A model generated the notes under the pieces. The model did no database searches. It worked only from the letters and a program-made list of their open reading frames with translations, and was not told the DNA's origin. 64,000 nucleotides of DNA from Ampelomyces quisqualis (lineage: Eukaryota > Ascomycota > Dothideomycetes > Pleosporales > Phaeosphaeriaceae): positions 2,790,001-2,854,000 of the forward strand of contig JAGTXZ010000003.1 of assembly GCA_018398575.1 (NCBI GenBank). The letters are read 5' to 3'. Made by a program: the position numbers and the translations under genes. Every line of letters starts with the position of its first letter. Within the stretch, counting starts at the first letter, position 1. Below, piece after piece: positions 11,881-22,325 of this stretch.

Positions 11881-13355
11881 TTATGTGTAATGGGGCACCT
11901 GTCCCTTATCACCCTCCTCCCCAGCCCTCAGCGGCTTGACCCCGTTCTCGATCTTCGGCCTCCCAGACATCGTGAAGTGCGGCTTCAACGGCTCCCAGCT
12001 CTCCGCATTGTAGTCCTCCTGCACCTTCTGGCACTGCTTAAGGCCCCAGTCCGTCACGCCAATCATCAAACAGCTCTCAAACATGAACGCCATGCTGCCC
12101 TCTCCCACCTTGTTCGGTTGCAAATCCGCATTACTCGCCTTCTCGTGTGTCGCTGCGTCCGGTCCGTGGCCAGACATGATGTTATGCAGAGACGCGCCAG
12201 CCGGTTGAAAGCCACCGCCTGTTTTGGCATCGTATTGCCCGCCAATCAGACCCATGAATTCCGACATGGTGTTGCGGTGGTACCATGGAGGGCGGAACGT
12301 GTTCTCCGCAACGAGCCAGCGCGGCGGGAAAATGACAAAGTCAGCAACCGCGGTGCCTACGTGTGCCGTTTGCGCTGTCAAGACGGTGAAGATGGAGGGG
12401 TCGGGGTGATCGTAGGATATCGAGCCGATGGTGTTGAAGCGACCGAGATCGTATTTGTACGGGTAGTATAGCCCATGCCACGCCACGACATCAAAGGGCG
12501 TGTGTGTTTGTTTTGCAGAATACAAGTGTCCTGCGAATTTGCCTAGGACGTGCCATGTCGAATCTGTGTCTTCGTCGAAATCGGCGACAGGGGCCTGGAA
12601 GTCGCGCGCGTTGGCCAAGCAGTTTGATCCTATGGGACCAAGTTCTGGAAGCTGGAAATGTCCTTCGTATAGCTCGAGGATGTAGCCTCGTACAGGGCCC
12701 TCGGGAAGCGTTACGCGGTATCGTATGCCTCGTGGAATTACGCAGATTTCGTTGGGCCGAACGACGAGGCGCCCGAGTTCGGTTTGGATATCAAGGACGC
12801 CATGTTGGGGGACGATGAGGAAGTCGCCGTCTGCCGAGTAGAAGGCCTCATTCTTTTCCATGTCTTTTCCTGCTGCGTAGATGAAGTATCCCACCCCGGT
12901 CTTTGTTGTGGGGTCGCCATTGCCGGCTACGAGATGTAGCGAATGTACCCAGTCGACTGTTTCATCGAGGTCGAACGGGTCCCATCGTAGCTGGTTAGGA
13001 ATGAAGTGTATCTTTTCCCATGGCTTGTTCTCTGGATTTGTGTTGAAGGTCTTGGATTCGCGCGGCTCGAAGTTGCTGTGACCGCATGAAGGCAGAATTC
13101 TGTAGAGCCATGTTTGTTGGTTTTCGTGTCGCGGTGCCGTGAAGGCAGTTCCGGAGAGCTTCTCGGCGTAAAGGCCGTAAGGAGGCTTTTGGGGTGAATT
13201 GGTGCCAATGGGAAGGGCGCCTTCTACTGCTTCGCTCCTATCTGTCTGTCAAAATATGTGCTGGAGCGTGGCAAGGAAGATGCGCACTCATGATATGAAT
13301 TGAAGCCATTTTGGTACCGGTACTTCTCCTTGAACGCGAACTGTGTCACAGGCAT
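11881..13355 (-). CDS. hmgA: homogentisate 1,2-dioxygenase
   Basis: Two minus-strand exons, 13288-13355 and 11881-13237, separated by a 50-bp intron, give 474 residues. The start MPVTQFAFKEKYRYQNGF fits the family N-terminus, and splicing restores YHESEAVEGALPIG. The iron site is visible: the His of PPWYHRN, the Glu of SEFMG and the His of HNIMSGHGPD. The enzyme opens the ring of homogentisate to 4-maleylacetoacetate using O2 and Fe(II), the central step of Tyr, Phe and phenylacetate breakdown. The gene is divergent from fumarylacetoacetase, two steps later in the same pathway, which implies joint induction. The C-terminus is slightly longer than I expect for fungal HGD. Confidence 0.97.
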
Positions 13356-13752
13356 GATAGGCGCTATTTCTGGGGACGTTAGGCACGAAGCTTTTGGTTC
13401 CGCAACTTTGTGCCTCCGAGCACGAGCACGATCACTACGTTATATCTCACGGAACGCTCTTCAGAAGTTGTCGTTCGCAAGGGGTCATAGCACCCTGCAT
13501 GATGCGGCAATGCGCGGCTTGCCATTCCGTGGTCGTACAATTGGAAGAGTAGGTACAAAGCGGGGAAGGCCTGGAGGGTCCTCGGCTTACCCCACAGAAG
13601 ATCCTTGCTCGTTGGCTAATCGCGGAAAGCGTTCCGTTGTCCTGGTCTATCCCACTTCCGTCTCAAGCCGTCTTGAGGGCAACACGAGCCCAAGCACAAC
13701 CTTTGCTTCGGAACAGCCATTCCGAAAAGATTTGACATTTCTTGCTTTCGCT
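13356..13752. promoter_or_regulatory. bidirectional hmgA/fahA promoter
   Basis: A gap of 397 bp lies between two divergent start codons of genes in one pathway. The open frame extending upstream from the fahA start covers part of it but has no family homology. Co-regulation by phenylacetate or tyrosine is known for this gene pair in Aspergillus; here it is inferred from arrangement only. I identified no binding site. Confidence 0.6.
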
Positions 13753-15106
13753 ATGGCTTCACCGCGCTCCTGGTTCAGCATCCCCAGAGGATCACACTTC
13801 TCGCTGGCAAACATACCTTTTGGCATCATCTCGACTGCATCCTCGGCTTCACCGCGGGTAGCTGTTGCAATCGGAGATCATGCACTTGATCTTGAAGCAT
13901 TTGCAGCAAACAATGGCTTCTCTGCTCTGTCAACAATTCAACCCCACCAAGCAGTCTTCTCACAGCCATCTCTAAACGACTTCGCTGCCTTGGGCCGGCC
14001 TATACACTCTTGTGTGAGGAACTACATTCAAAGCATCTTCGCAGGCGACACACCTTATCCGAGCGTTTTAAAAACCAACTTGGTGTTACAGAAACAGGTT
14101 CTCGTTCCTTTGAAGGACATCAAAGCACACCTACCGTTCCGAATAGGCGATTATACAGACTTCTTCGCCGGCAGGAATCATGCATACAACTGCGGTGTCA
14201 TATTCAGAGGTCCAACGAATGCACTTCAGCCAAACTACAACCATCTGCCCGTGGGATATCATGGCCGAGCATCATCCGTAGTTCCATCGGGAACGCCGAT
14301 ACGCAGGCCCAACGGACAGATCTTGCTCGACCCTACAGCAGAAAAGAAGGTGCCCACATTCTCTCCATGCAGAAAACTCGACATTGAGTTGGAACTTGGT
14401 GCATTCGTCTGCGGTTCCAATCCGCAAGGTGAGCCTATCCCAGTCAGCAAGGCGGAAGAAAACCTGTTTGGTGTAGTCTTGATGAACGACTGGTCTGCAA
14501 GAGATATCCAGGCTTGGGAGTACGTACCTCTTGGTCCCTTCAATGCGAAGAATTTTGGAACCACTATAAGCACGTGGGTTGTTCTAGCGGACGCACTGGA
14601 GCCATTCAAAACTAAAGGTCTTGTGAACGAGAGTGAAGTGCTCCCTTACCTCAAAGAAAGGGAAGAGAAAACAGTGTACGATATCAACTTGGAGGTAGAC
14701 GTGAAAAGTAAGTACAATTATGCTTTACATTACACATAGACTGAAGTGACTAGCATCATCCGGAAACACCACAACGATGTCGAAGGTCAACGCACGAAAT
14801 CTCATGTGGTCTTTCCCTCAGATGTTGGCACATCACACAATCACTGGCTGCCCTTTGAACCCAGGCGACTTGCTTGGATCAGGGACCATTAGTGGAGAAA
14901 CCTCAGCCGAGTACGGAAGTTTTCTGGAACAGAGTCATAACGGCAAAGAGTCGATATCACTGAATGGTGGTGAGCAGAGAAAGTTCCTCGAAGACGGTGA
15001 CGAGATTACGATCAGGGGTGTGTGTGGTGCGGACGAGGAAGCACTTGTAGGGTTTGGAGAGTGTGTAGGACGGATTGAGCCTGCTTTGATTCTGAATTTC
15101 GATTAA
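13753..15106 (+). CDS. fahA: fumarylacetoacetase
   Basis: Exons 13753-14707 and 14754-15106 give 435 residues. I chose Met 13753 because FSIPRGSHFSLANIPFGI is the typical N-terminus; the frame stays open 450 bp further upstream but that part shows no homology. Active-site segments are intact: the Asp of YTDF and His of GRNHA, the paired Glu of LDIELELG, the NDWSARDIQAWEY block and the Lys of AKNFGTT. The C-terminal exon carries MLAHHTITGCPLNPGDLLGS. The enzyme cleaves fumarylacetoacetate to fumarate and acetoacetate, the last step of tyrosine breakdown. In Aspergillus nidulans hmgA and fahA are clustered with maleylacetoacetate isomerase; that gene is not seen in this window. Confidence 0.97.
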
Positions 15107-15790
15107 TTAGATTCAGCATGTGTCCATGTATCACATAGAGCTGTCTTTCGTAGCCATCATGACAGATGGCCCTTTGCACCCTAACCCTGACAAGATATCT
15201 TTAGAGCAATCAGTTTCCTGACCTTGCCATAATCGTTTTGCCAAAATATGAGTGGTGTAGGAACGATTCCACCGTTAAGCACGGTGTCCACGCTCTGTTC
15301 AGTGCTTCAGAGAAGTTTTTGTGTGGACGAAGTGGACTAGCTCCTTCGGGCCGAACAATTCCGTTGAAATTCTTGCAACGCATGACACGGCCCGAGTAAC
15401 GGTGCACTCGGATCAACTGTACATAGCTCCATGATTTCACCCCACAGCGCATCTCCCCCGCACCACGCTAAGAATATTGTAACCATTCGCGGTCTCTTTC
15501 CGCGTCATCTTTCTAAGAACATGCTCATCGCACGAGGAGAATGCCCCCGCTACCGAGCTCTCGAGCCAGTCGGGTACGTCCTGAGCCTTGCACGCCGTTC
15601 CCAAAGTTTCGTTTAGTCCGATGAATGATGTTTCAGTGGGAAAAACGTGGGACCAAGATGGGAAGTACGGGTACAAGTGCGGAAGTCGACCATTGGAGGT
15701 GCGGAATAAGGTGACTTGTCAGTCTTGTAAACTTTGCTTGCTTATTTTGAAGCCCGTCCTCCAAGTCGAGTCCTGAGGTGCATCGCGAAC
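15107..15790. other. intergenic, no gene
   Basis: About 680 bp between fahA and the P450 gene on the same strand, presumably the fahA 3' UTR and the P450 promoter. Short ORFs on both strands look random. Confidence 0.6.
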
Positions 15791-17455
15791 ATGACGATAC
15801 CCATCTACATCGCCGGCGTTGCTGTCCTGGGCTTCTTCCTGTACAAGTTACTATATGGCACCGATACACCACACATCAAAGGCCTCCCAGAAGTATCAGG
15901 CTTACCACTATTTGGAAGTTTGTATGAACTTGGTACCGACCATGCGAAAGTTGCTCAAGGATGGGTGAAGAAGTACGGTCCTGTCTTTCAGGTGCGCATG
16001 GGCAACAGGGTAAGTCAGAACGGTGTACTTTCAACGAGGAGTATATCATTGATCACAAGTACAGAGAATCGTGTTCGCCAATTCGTTCGACTCGGTCAGA
16101 CATCTCTGGATCACAAACCAATCCGCCCTTATATCTCGCCCTACGCTACACACCTTTCACACGGTTGTCTCTTCCTCGCAAGGCTTCACTATCGGGACCT
16201 CGCCGTGGGATGAGTCCTGCAAGAATAGGCGCAAAGCTGCTGCCACGGCACTGAACCGCCCAGCCGTGCAGTCGTACATGCCTCTCATCGACCTCGAGTC
16301 CACCGTCTCTATCAAGGAGCTTCTGCTGGACAGCAAGGGCGGAGAGCTGGATCTCGATCCACGAGCGTACTGGCAAAGATACGCGCTCAACACGAGTTTG
16401 ACGCTCAATTATGGATACCGAATCGACGGCAACAAGGACGCTCCATTGCTGAAGGAGATTGTGGAAGTGGAGCGAGGAGTGGGCAACTTCCGATCTACCA
16501 GCAACAACTGGCAAGACTATGTTCCATTGCTTCGACTTTTCCCCAGTCATAGCAACGAGGCAATCAAGTTCAGAGAGAGGAGAGATGTATACATGGACCG
16601 ACTCCTCAACACACTTCAGGACAAGATCGACAAAGGCATCGACAAGCCATGCATCACCGGCAACATCATCAAAGACCCCGAAGCAAAACTTAGCAGAGGT
16701 AAGTCAACTCAGCCCTCCTACAAGAAATACAACGCTAACCATGCACCCCCATAGCCGAGCTCAAATCAATCTGCCTAACCATGGTATCCGCCGGCCTCGA
16801 CACCGTCCCCGGCAACCTAATCATGGGCATCGCATACCTCTCCACGCCCGCCGGGCAAAAAATCCAACAACGCGCCTACTCGGAGATTCTCAAAGTCTAC
16901 CCCAACAACGACGCCTGGGAGCGGTGCCTGCACGAAGAAAAAATCCCGTACGTGACGGCCCTGTACAAGGAGATTCTGCGCTACTGGTCCGTCATCCCCA
17001 TTTGCCTGCCGCGCACATCCATCAAGGACATTGAGTGGCACGGCGCCGTTATCCCCGCCGGCACTACTTTCTACATGAACGCTTACGCCGCCGATTACGA
17101 TGACACGCACTTTTCTCGCCCCGGGAGCTTCGATCCCGAGCGCTACCTCGACGTGCCCGACGGCACGGGCACTCCGCATTACGCGTACGGCGCGGGAAGC
17201 AGGATGTGTGTCGGCAGTCACTTGGCGAATCGCGAGCTGTATACGGCGTTTGTGAGGCTGATTAGTGCGTTTGTGTTTGAGCCGCCCGTGGATAAGAGGG
17301 ACGAGCCCGTCATGGATTGCTTGGAGGCGAATAGTATCCCGACGAGTTTGACAATGGAGCCAAAGTACTTCAAGGTCGGGTTTAAGCCCAGGAATAGGAA
17401 CTTGTTGGACAAGTGGCTGAGGGAGAGTGAGGAGCGGACAAGGGATTTGATGTAG
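15791..17455 (+). CDS. phacB: CYP504B-like P450, probable 3-hydroxyphenylacetate 6-hydroxylase
   Basis: Exons 15791-16009, 16065-16698 and 16755-17455 encode 517 residues. The N-terminus is a membrane anchor (IAGVAVLGFFLYKLL). The I-helix reads VSAGLDTVPGN, the K-helix ExxR is in KEILR, the PERF-like motif is FDPERYL, and the heme loop is YGAGSRMCVG. Segments such as RIVFANSFDSVR, SSQGFTIGTSPWD and FRSTSNNWQDY agree with what I know of the CYP504 family. That family hydroxylates phenylacetate (CYP504A) or 3-hydroxyphenylacetate (CYP504B), yielding homogentisate. Its position right after hmgA/fahA supports that product. The choice of the B branch rests on my recall of the family, so treat the exact substrate as likely rather than shown. 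Confidence 0.88.
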
Positions 17456-17840
17456 CGTTTTGGTGCTTTGCATGAGGAATGGGAACAAAGGTGTGTTGCT
17501 TGCTTATCGTTAAAATGCATCACCTTGCTTCATGTCGACATACGTCAAACTCCTCTCATTGGCCTTGAATCCGTTGCTGACGCAATCAATTCACGACTCC
17601 GACTTGGCCAATCACATCCATGCATCATAGCAATACAAATGAGTTTTACAAAATATTTCATTATCCCTTCATTATTAAACATTCAATGGTCATATGCCGT
17701 CTTTAGCAACCATGTACAAGAAAAAAGGCCCAACATTATCCCACCCGTGTCGTCAAAGAACAACGGGGTTGAAAAAAGTCATGCTCGTGTGGTATCAAGA
17801 AGTGAACACAAACGCCTCTGTGCAGTCGAACCCCAGCCGT

Positions 17841-18623
17841 TTAGAGGACAAAGGCAGCCGCAGCAGCGAGCACAACGCCCGCACCACCAGCGAGCTTGAC
17901 GGCTGCGCCAGTGAACTCAGCGGGGGATGAAGGAGTGGGCGTGATGGTGGCAGTGCCGTTGTAGAAGCCGGTTGCCGAAGGGGCGGGGAGAGAAGATGCA
18001 GCCGAGGGAAGTTGGCTCCCAACCTGGCGGAAGTTGGCGCAGCCAATGCGTGTCTTGTTGGAGAAGTGAAAGACGAAAGAGAGGTTGCCAAAGTATGCGG
18101 GGCTTGAGGGGTTGAGGGAGGCGAAGTGGTCAGTGTACCTATGAGGCAGTCAGTATGCGAGTCATTCGTGCCCGAGTATAGATTGGTTGGTTGGAACGTA
18201 CTCTGCTTCGAACAAGCCTGAGGTGACGTTGCCGAACTTTCCGCTCAGGTCGCCAACCTGGCACGTCTCGGGCTGGCTGGCATCGCAAATGGGGACCTCG
18301 CCGCGCTTGTAGGGGTCCAGGTGAGCGCCGGCCGCGGTGCAGTTACCATTCTCGGGGACGGGCTTCTCGTGGATGTGGTACATGAAGGGGCCGCCAGCCT
18401 CGGGAATACCAGAGAAGGAGACGAAGAACTTGACGCCCTTGCCGTCGACAGCTGATTCAGCGGCAATGGAGCCACGAACAGCGCTGCCCGCCTTTTCAGG
18501 GAGAGTGGCGATGTAGGCGCCGGCACCGGATGGGCTGTCGGTGATCTGTGGGGCGGGGATAGTCGAGGACTGGGCGCTGACGACCGAAGCCGCGGCGAGG
18601 AAGGCGACGACAGAGGCGCGCAT
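17841..18623 (-). CDS. GPI-anchored Cu-only superoxide dismutase (SOD5-like)
   Basis: Exons 18202-18623 and 17841-18138 on the minus strand give 239 residues. A signal peptide (MRASVVAFLAAASVVSAQ) opens the protein. A SOD_Cu domain follows with the copper-binding HxH in MYHIHEKPV and a further His in GAHLDP. A Ser/Thr/Pro-rich stretch leads to a hydrophobic tail of Ala, Gly and Val typical of GPI addition. In extracellular fungal SODs of this class the zinc site is missing and they detoxify host- or self-derived superoxide at the cell wall; the domain here is compatible with that. An in-frame Met 42 nt upstream (18665) is possible, but the signal peptide supports 18623. Confidence 0.9.
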
Positions 18624-20074
18624 GTTGAAAGAGATTGTGGTGTTGTGTGGAAGAAACGGCGTCAAGAGTTTCTGTGGAGAGTGTTAGAAGGGCGCAGATG
18701 GCGGAGAGGTAGTCTAGGACAGTGGTGTAGTCGAGGAGGGAGCAGGGCAGCGCAGAGTATTTGTGGACGGCGGACTGCAGGAAATCGGACAAACGGCAGG
18801 CGTGAATGTCCGTCGCGTGACGTCCGCAAACAGAAGGCGACGTCACAAGGAAGGCGCGCGGTGTGAGATGGGGAGGAGCGGGCTTCACTCACTGAGTCTT
18901 ACGCAGCGGCACGGGAACGAAGGTGGGTTGACGCGTCAAGGAGAGAGGCAGAGCGAGACAGAGGTGAGACTGAGTGATATTACCCGCAGGCGGGCGACTG
19001 CAGTCATATATGCACACAGCGAGAGGGCGCAGCCGCAACGCACGGGGCTGGAGGTTGGCGGCACTGCGGCAGTCCCACAAAGGATGCTGCGCCACAGACC
19101 ACAGGGCTCCTCGTGGAAACAGACGGCAAACCACGTCGACTATTGCTCATGTCTGGCACTGGCAGTGTCTTGGCCCCTTGGGCTAAGCTTTGCGTTGGGC
19201 GCGTACCTGTCGCTGTGTTTCGAAACGCCCAGCAATTCCAAGGCCTGCTGCATGTCCTCTGTAAGACCGCGACGACTCGCCCTGGTTGTGGAGCGACGAC
19301 GCGCAAATGCATCGCAAGCTGCAGGCACACGTTGGCTTCGGCCTGCATTCCTGTCGCAGGGCACCACGGCTGCAGTGTTGCGATTCCGAAAGGCAGTCAA
19401 ACTCTTGGGAGACATGTTGTCACCAACGTACCAAGCTTTGGCTAATGCACGCGCTAGGCGGCTAGCCTCAGACCCCAAATTTATCGCCAAACGAGCGGCT
19501 GCAAGCCTCACGGCGTCTGCTCCTCCCGAACCAGCCTCACAGTCCTCGCCCCAGCGTTTCCAGTGGCCGTCGTCGACAGAACCGTCGCGGTTTCACTGTC
19601 TGCGACACAAATAGATGATGACACAGGTACTTTGGATTTGGATACCGGCTGTCGCACCTGCGAACCTGCGCTCCTGACTCCCGACGCGCGGCATGCGACG
19701 TCCCGAGGAGGCTCCAAATCGTGAGGAAGCAGCCCTGGAGATTAAGGAGCGCAAACGGGAAGTTTGATCCGGGGAGCCAGCTGATAATGACGCGAATTGT
19801 GACAATGTACAGGGTCTCCTACACAGTACATTGAGCGGATGCAGGCCAATAAACCAAGCCCTCTGGTTGCCGAAGCACTTCAGCACCTTGGGCACACCGT
19901 TCAAACCCAAACGGCCCGATGATTATCCGTGGCGACGGAGAACTTGGAATCGCCAAGACTGCCAGCACCCAAGAACCCGACATTTTGTTTCGAAACATCC
20001 CAGCTTTTTCCAAGGCAGATCATCGCGCCCGTGTCCTGACTCCTGAGGCACACGCCATCCAACATGCAGTGACC
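18624..20074. other. intergenic, no supportable gene
   Basis: About 1.45 kb upstream of the SOD gene and beyond the 3' end of the RtcB-like gene. One long frame (18763-19614, plus) is open for 283 codons, but it is rich in Arg and Ser, has no helices, motifs or splice logic, and overlaps the likely SOD promoter. I take it as chance. No RNA gene was recognised. Confidence 0.55.
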
Positions 20075-21838
20075 TCAAATAGCCTTTTCAGCGTGCTTCG
20101 TTTCGCACTTGTAACTGACTCGGGCTCGACATCGGCCGACGATTTCTGCCACTCCTGCCTCCACCAAGTCTTGACCGACCAATTCCACATCTTTGTACGC
20201 CTCGGACGCCTCTTCCCAGACCAGGTCCTTCTCATCGCAAATTACCCACGCTCCCTCAGTGTTACGGGCGCTGGGTTCCAATATATTCTGACCCTTGTAC
20301 TTGGATGCCAGTGACAATGCCTTGTGACGCGACATTGCCCGTCCTGCGCCATGGGCAAGAGACAGTGCATTCTTGAGGCCCCAAGAGGTCGATGTGGAGA
20401 AGGTGGGTTGGAGAATAAGAGTTGGCGTTCCCCGCGATCCCGGTAGAGGAAGGAGGCTGAGCGGCGATTTGGTGTCCGGGTTGTAAGTTGGTGCCGCGCC
20501 TTTTCTGTGAATCCAAACATGGTCCTGCAAACACGTGCCATTAAGCTTTACCTTACTGGTCGCTTCAATCATTGCTGACAACTGTGCATCCTCTTTTGCA
20601 GAAGCGGGCGGCGAAGGTGGCCATCGCACCCGCTCGACGTTGTTATGCCATATGTCAACGACCTTCCTCTCTTGCAGGGTTCTTCTGGCGTGCCTAACGC
20701 CGACTGTATCGACCTCAGCACTCCCAGCATCGGAGCGGCCCAGCTCCCAAGATTCGTTACCAGGCTCCAAGCAAGAGAGAAAACGCAGGGCTATGAGGTC
20801 TCGATTAGCTTTTGCCCATCGGCAGGCTTGGTCGTGCTCTTTGATGTATTCGATCGCTTCTGGGCTGCTCTCTTCAAAGCTGGTATGCGAGTCGGCAGTG
20901 TATTTCTTCAGCACACTGCCACCATAGCCTCGCGACCCCAAGTGTACCAAGAGAACAACGTCGTCTTGTGGCAGGCTTCGCTTATCATCCTCGCTGAGAG
21001 ATGATTCCTCAATGACCTGAATTTCAGCGAAGTGATTGCCTGCGCCGATTGTGCCCAATGCTGCATCCCACTTTTCGCCCGCTGAGTAATTTTTGTCATT
21101 TTCTTGTAGCCATGCTTCCCGGTGAGCTTGTGTTCGCCAGGGTCCTTCAAGGCCTCGGAGCTTCTCTGCCACTTTCTTGCCCTTGTCGCCGTCGACTTGA
21201 CTCCTCGGAAGACTAGTCTTGTACCATGCCATGCCACATCCAATATCGCCTCCGATCAAAAGCGGATGAATCCATCCTTGCGAAGCGAAGACTGCGCCAA
21301 TTGGGAACTTAGTGCCTGGATGAAGGTCTGGCTGACCAACTGCGTGTACGATTCCAGGGAGCGTGTGCGCAGTGGTAAATAATTGTGTAATCGAGAGTGA
21401 TTCGACGGGTGTATTCGACGTGAGAAGCTCGACAGAACAATCGGGGTCTGCTTGTGCTATCAACACATGTAAGCGATCAGCTTTATGTTGAGCGCACGGA
21501 TGCCGAATGCGCGCAAATGTGCTCAATCTGGCTTATATACCATGTACTCCACACTCGCGCTTTACACCAACAAATTCCTCCCCAGCTGACACGAGTAGCT
21601 CGACGTCATCTTTGATCTTGAGCTTCCAGTCTTCTTCGTTGAGTAGCTCCTGTCCTGTTCTTCCCTCGTAGACTCTTGAAGGCTTCTTGAGCCGAAGCTT
21701 TGATTGCGCTGTCTTGATGACAAGCGCGCGGATGGAAGCAGCAGTGTTCGGATCAGCCGATGCGGAGGCAGGAATCAGCTAGGGAGCTTTCTGGGACTGC
21801 TTCGTGTTGAGCGCTATCGTGACGCGCGTAGCCGGCAT
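20075..21838 (-). CDS. RtcB-like RNA ligase with fused N-terminal domain; in-frame TAG near start
   Basis: Exons 21541-21838 and 20075-21456 (intron 84 bp, donor GTATAT) join in frame over 560 codons. The ligase part has every RtcB hallmark: GGDIGCGMA (Asp, Cys), GTIGAGNHFAE (Asn, His, Glu), VHLGSRGYG (His), WIHRKGAAP (His), SLAHGAGRAMSR (guanylylated His) and a C-terminal SYK lysine. RtcB joins 2',3'-cyclic phosphate and 5'-OH RNA ends with GTP and Mn2+. The first about 100 codons form a separate small domain (LRLKKPSRVYEGRTG, LLVSAGEEFVG), perhaps a beta-grasp or doublecortin-like fold. Codon 20 is TAG (21779-21781), although conserved-looking sequence runs on both sides. Met 21526 opens a shorter intact ORF of 483 codons with the whole ligase core. 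Whether the full form is made is unknown. Confidence 0.82.
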
Positions 21839-22325
21839 TTCAGAGACTACCTGAGCGAATGAGGCAAGTACCGAGGCTTCTCAACGGTGTCGCGATTTAG
21901 GGTCAACTTGCGACTGTGGTTGTGAAATGTGAGAATGCTGAGGTTGTGATCTGTTCGCAGGACACTAGAGGTATTCCGCAGGAGTTTTATAGTAACCGAA
22001 GGTCTTTGTGGTGAGCGGGCTGGTTGTTTGTGAGGCTGTGACGCGATTGCTACTGGTAGCGCCGTTGCTCAGTTCGACTCATCTCATCCTACCAAGTACA
22101 CTACACTACCTAAGGGTGGCTAAACCCTTACCATTCACCATGGCTCTGCTGGCTGGTCCCTCCCGGCATCAAAGAGGAGCGATACGAAGCTCATAATTTC
22201 CAAACATGCAGCGTTCATCTTCGCAAGGGGCTTCAGCTTTGTATATGGTATCTATCTATACAGCTACAGCCTCGTCGTTTTGTTCCTCAAAAACGCGTAT
22301 TTCTTTCCAAATCACAAGCTGGGCA
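21839..22325. other. intergenic, no gene
   Basis: About 490 bp containing the RtcB-like promoter and the 3' end of the protease gene. No ORF of merit. Confidence 0.6.

Noticed and set aside
18763..19614. 283-codon plus-strand ORF upstream of the SOD gene
   Set aside because: Arg/Ser-rich composition, no domain, no splice logic, and it covers the likely SOD promoter. A GC-rich chance frame is more likely.
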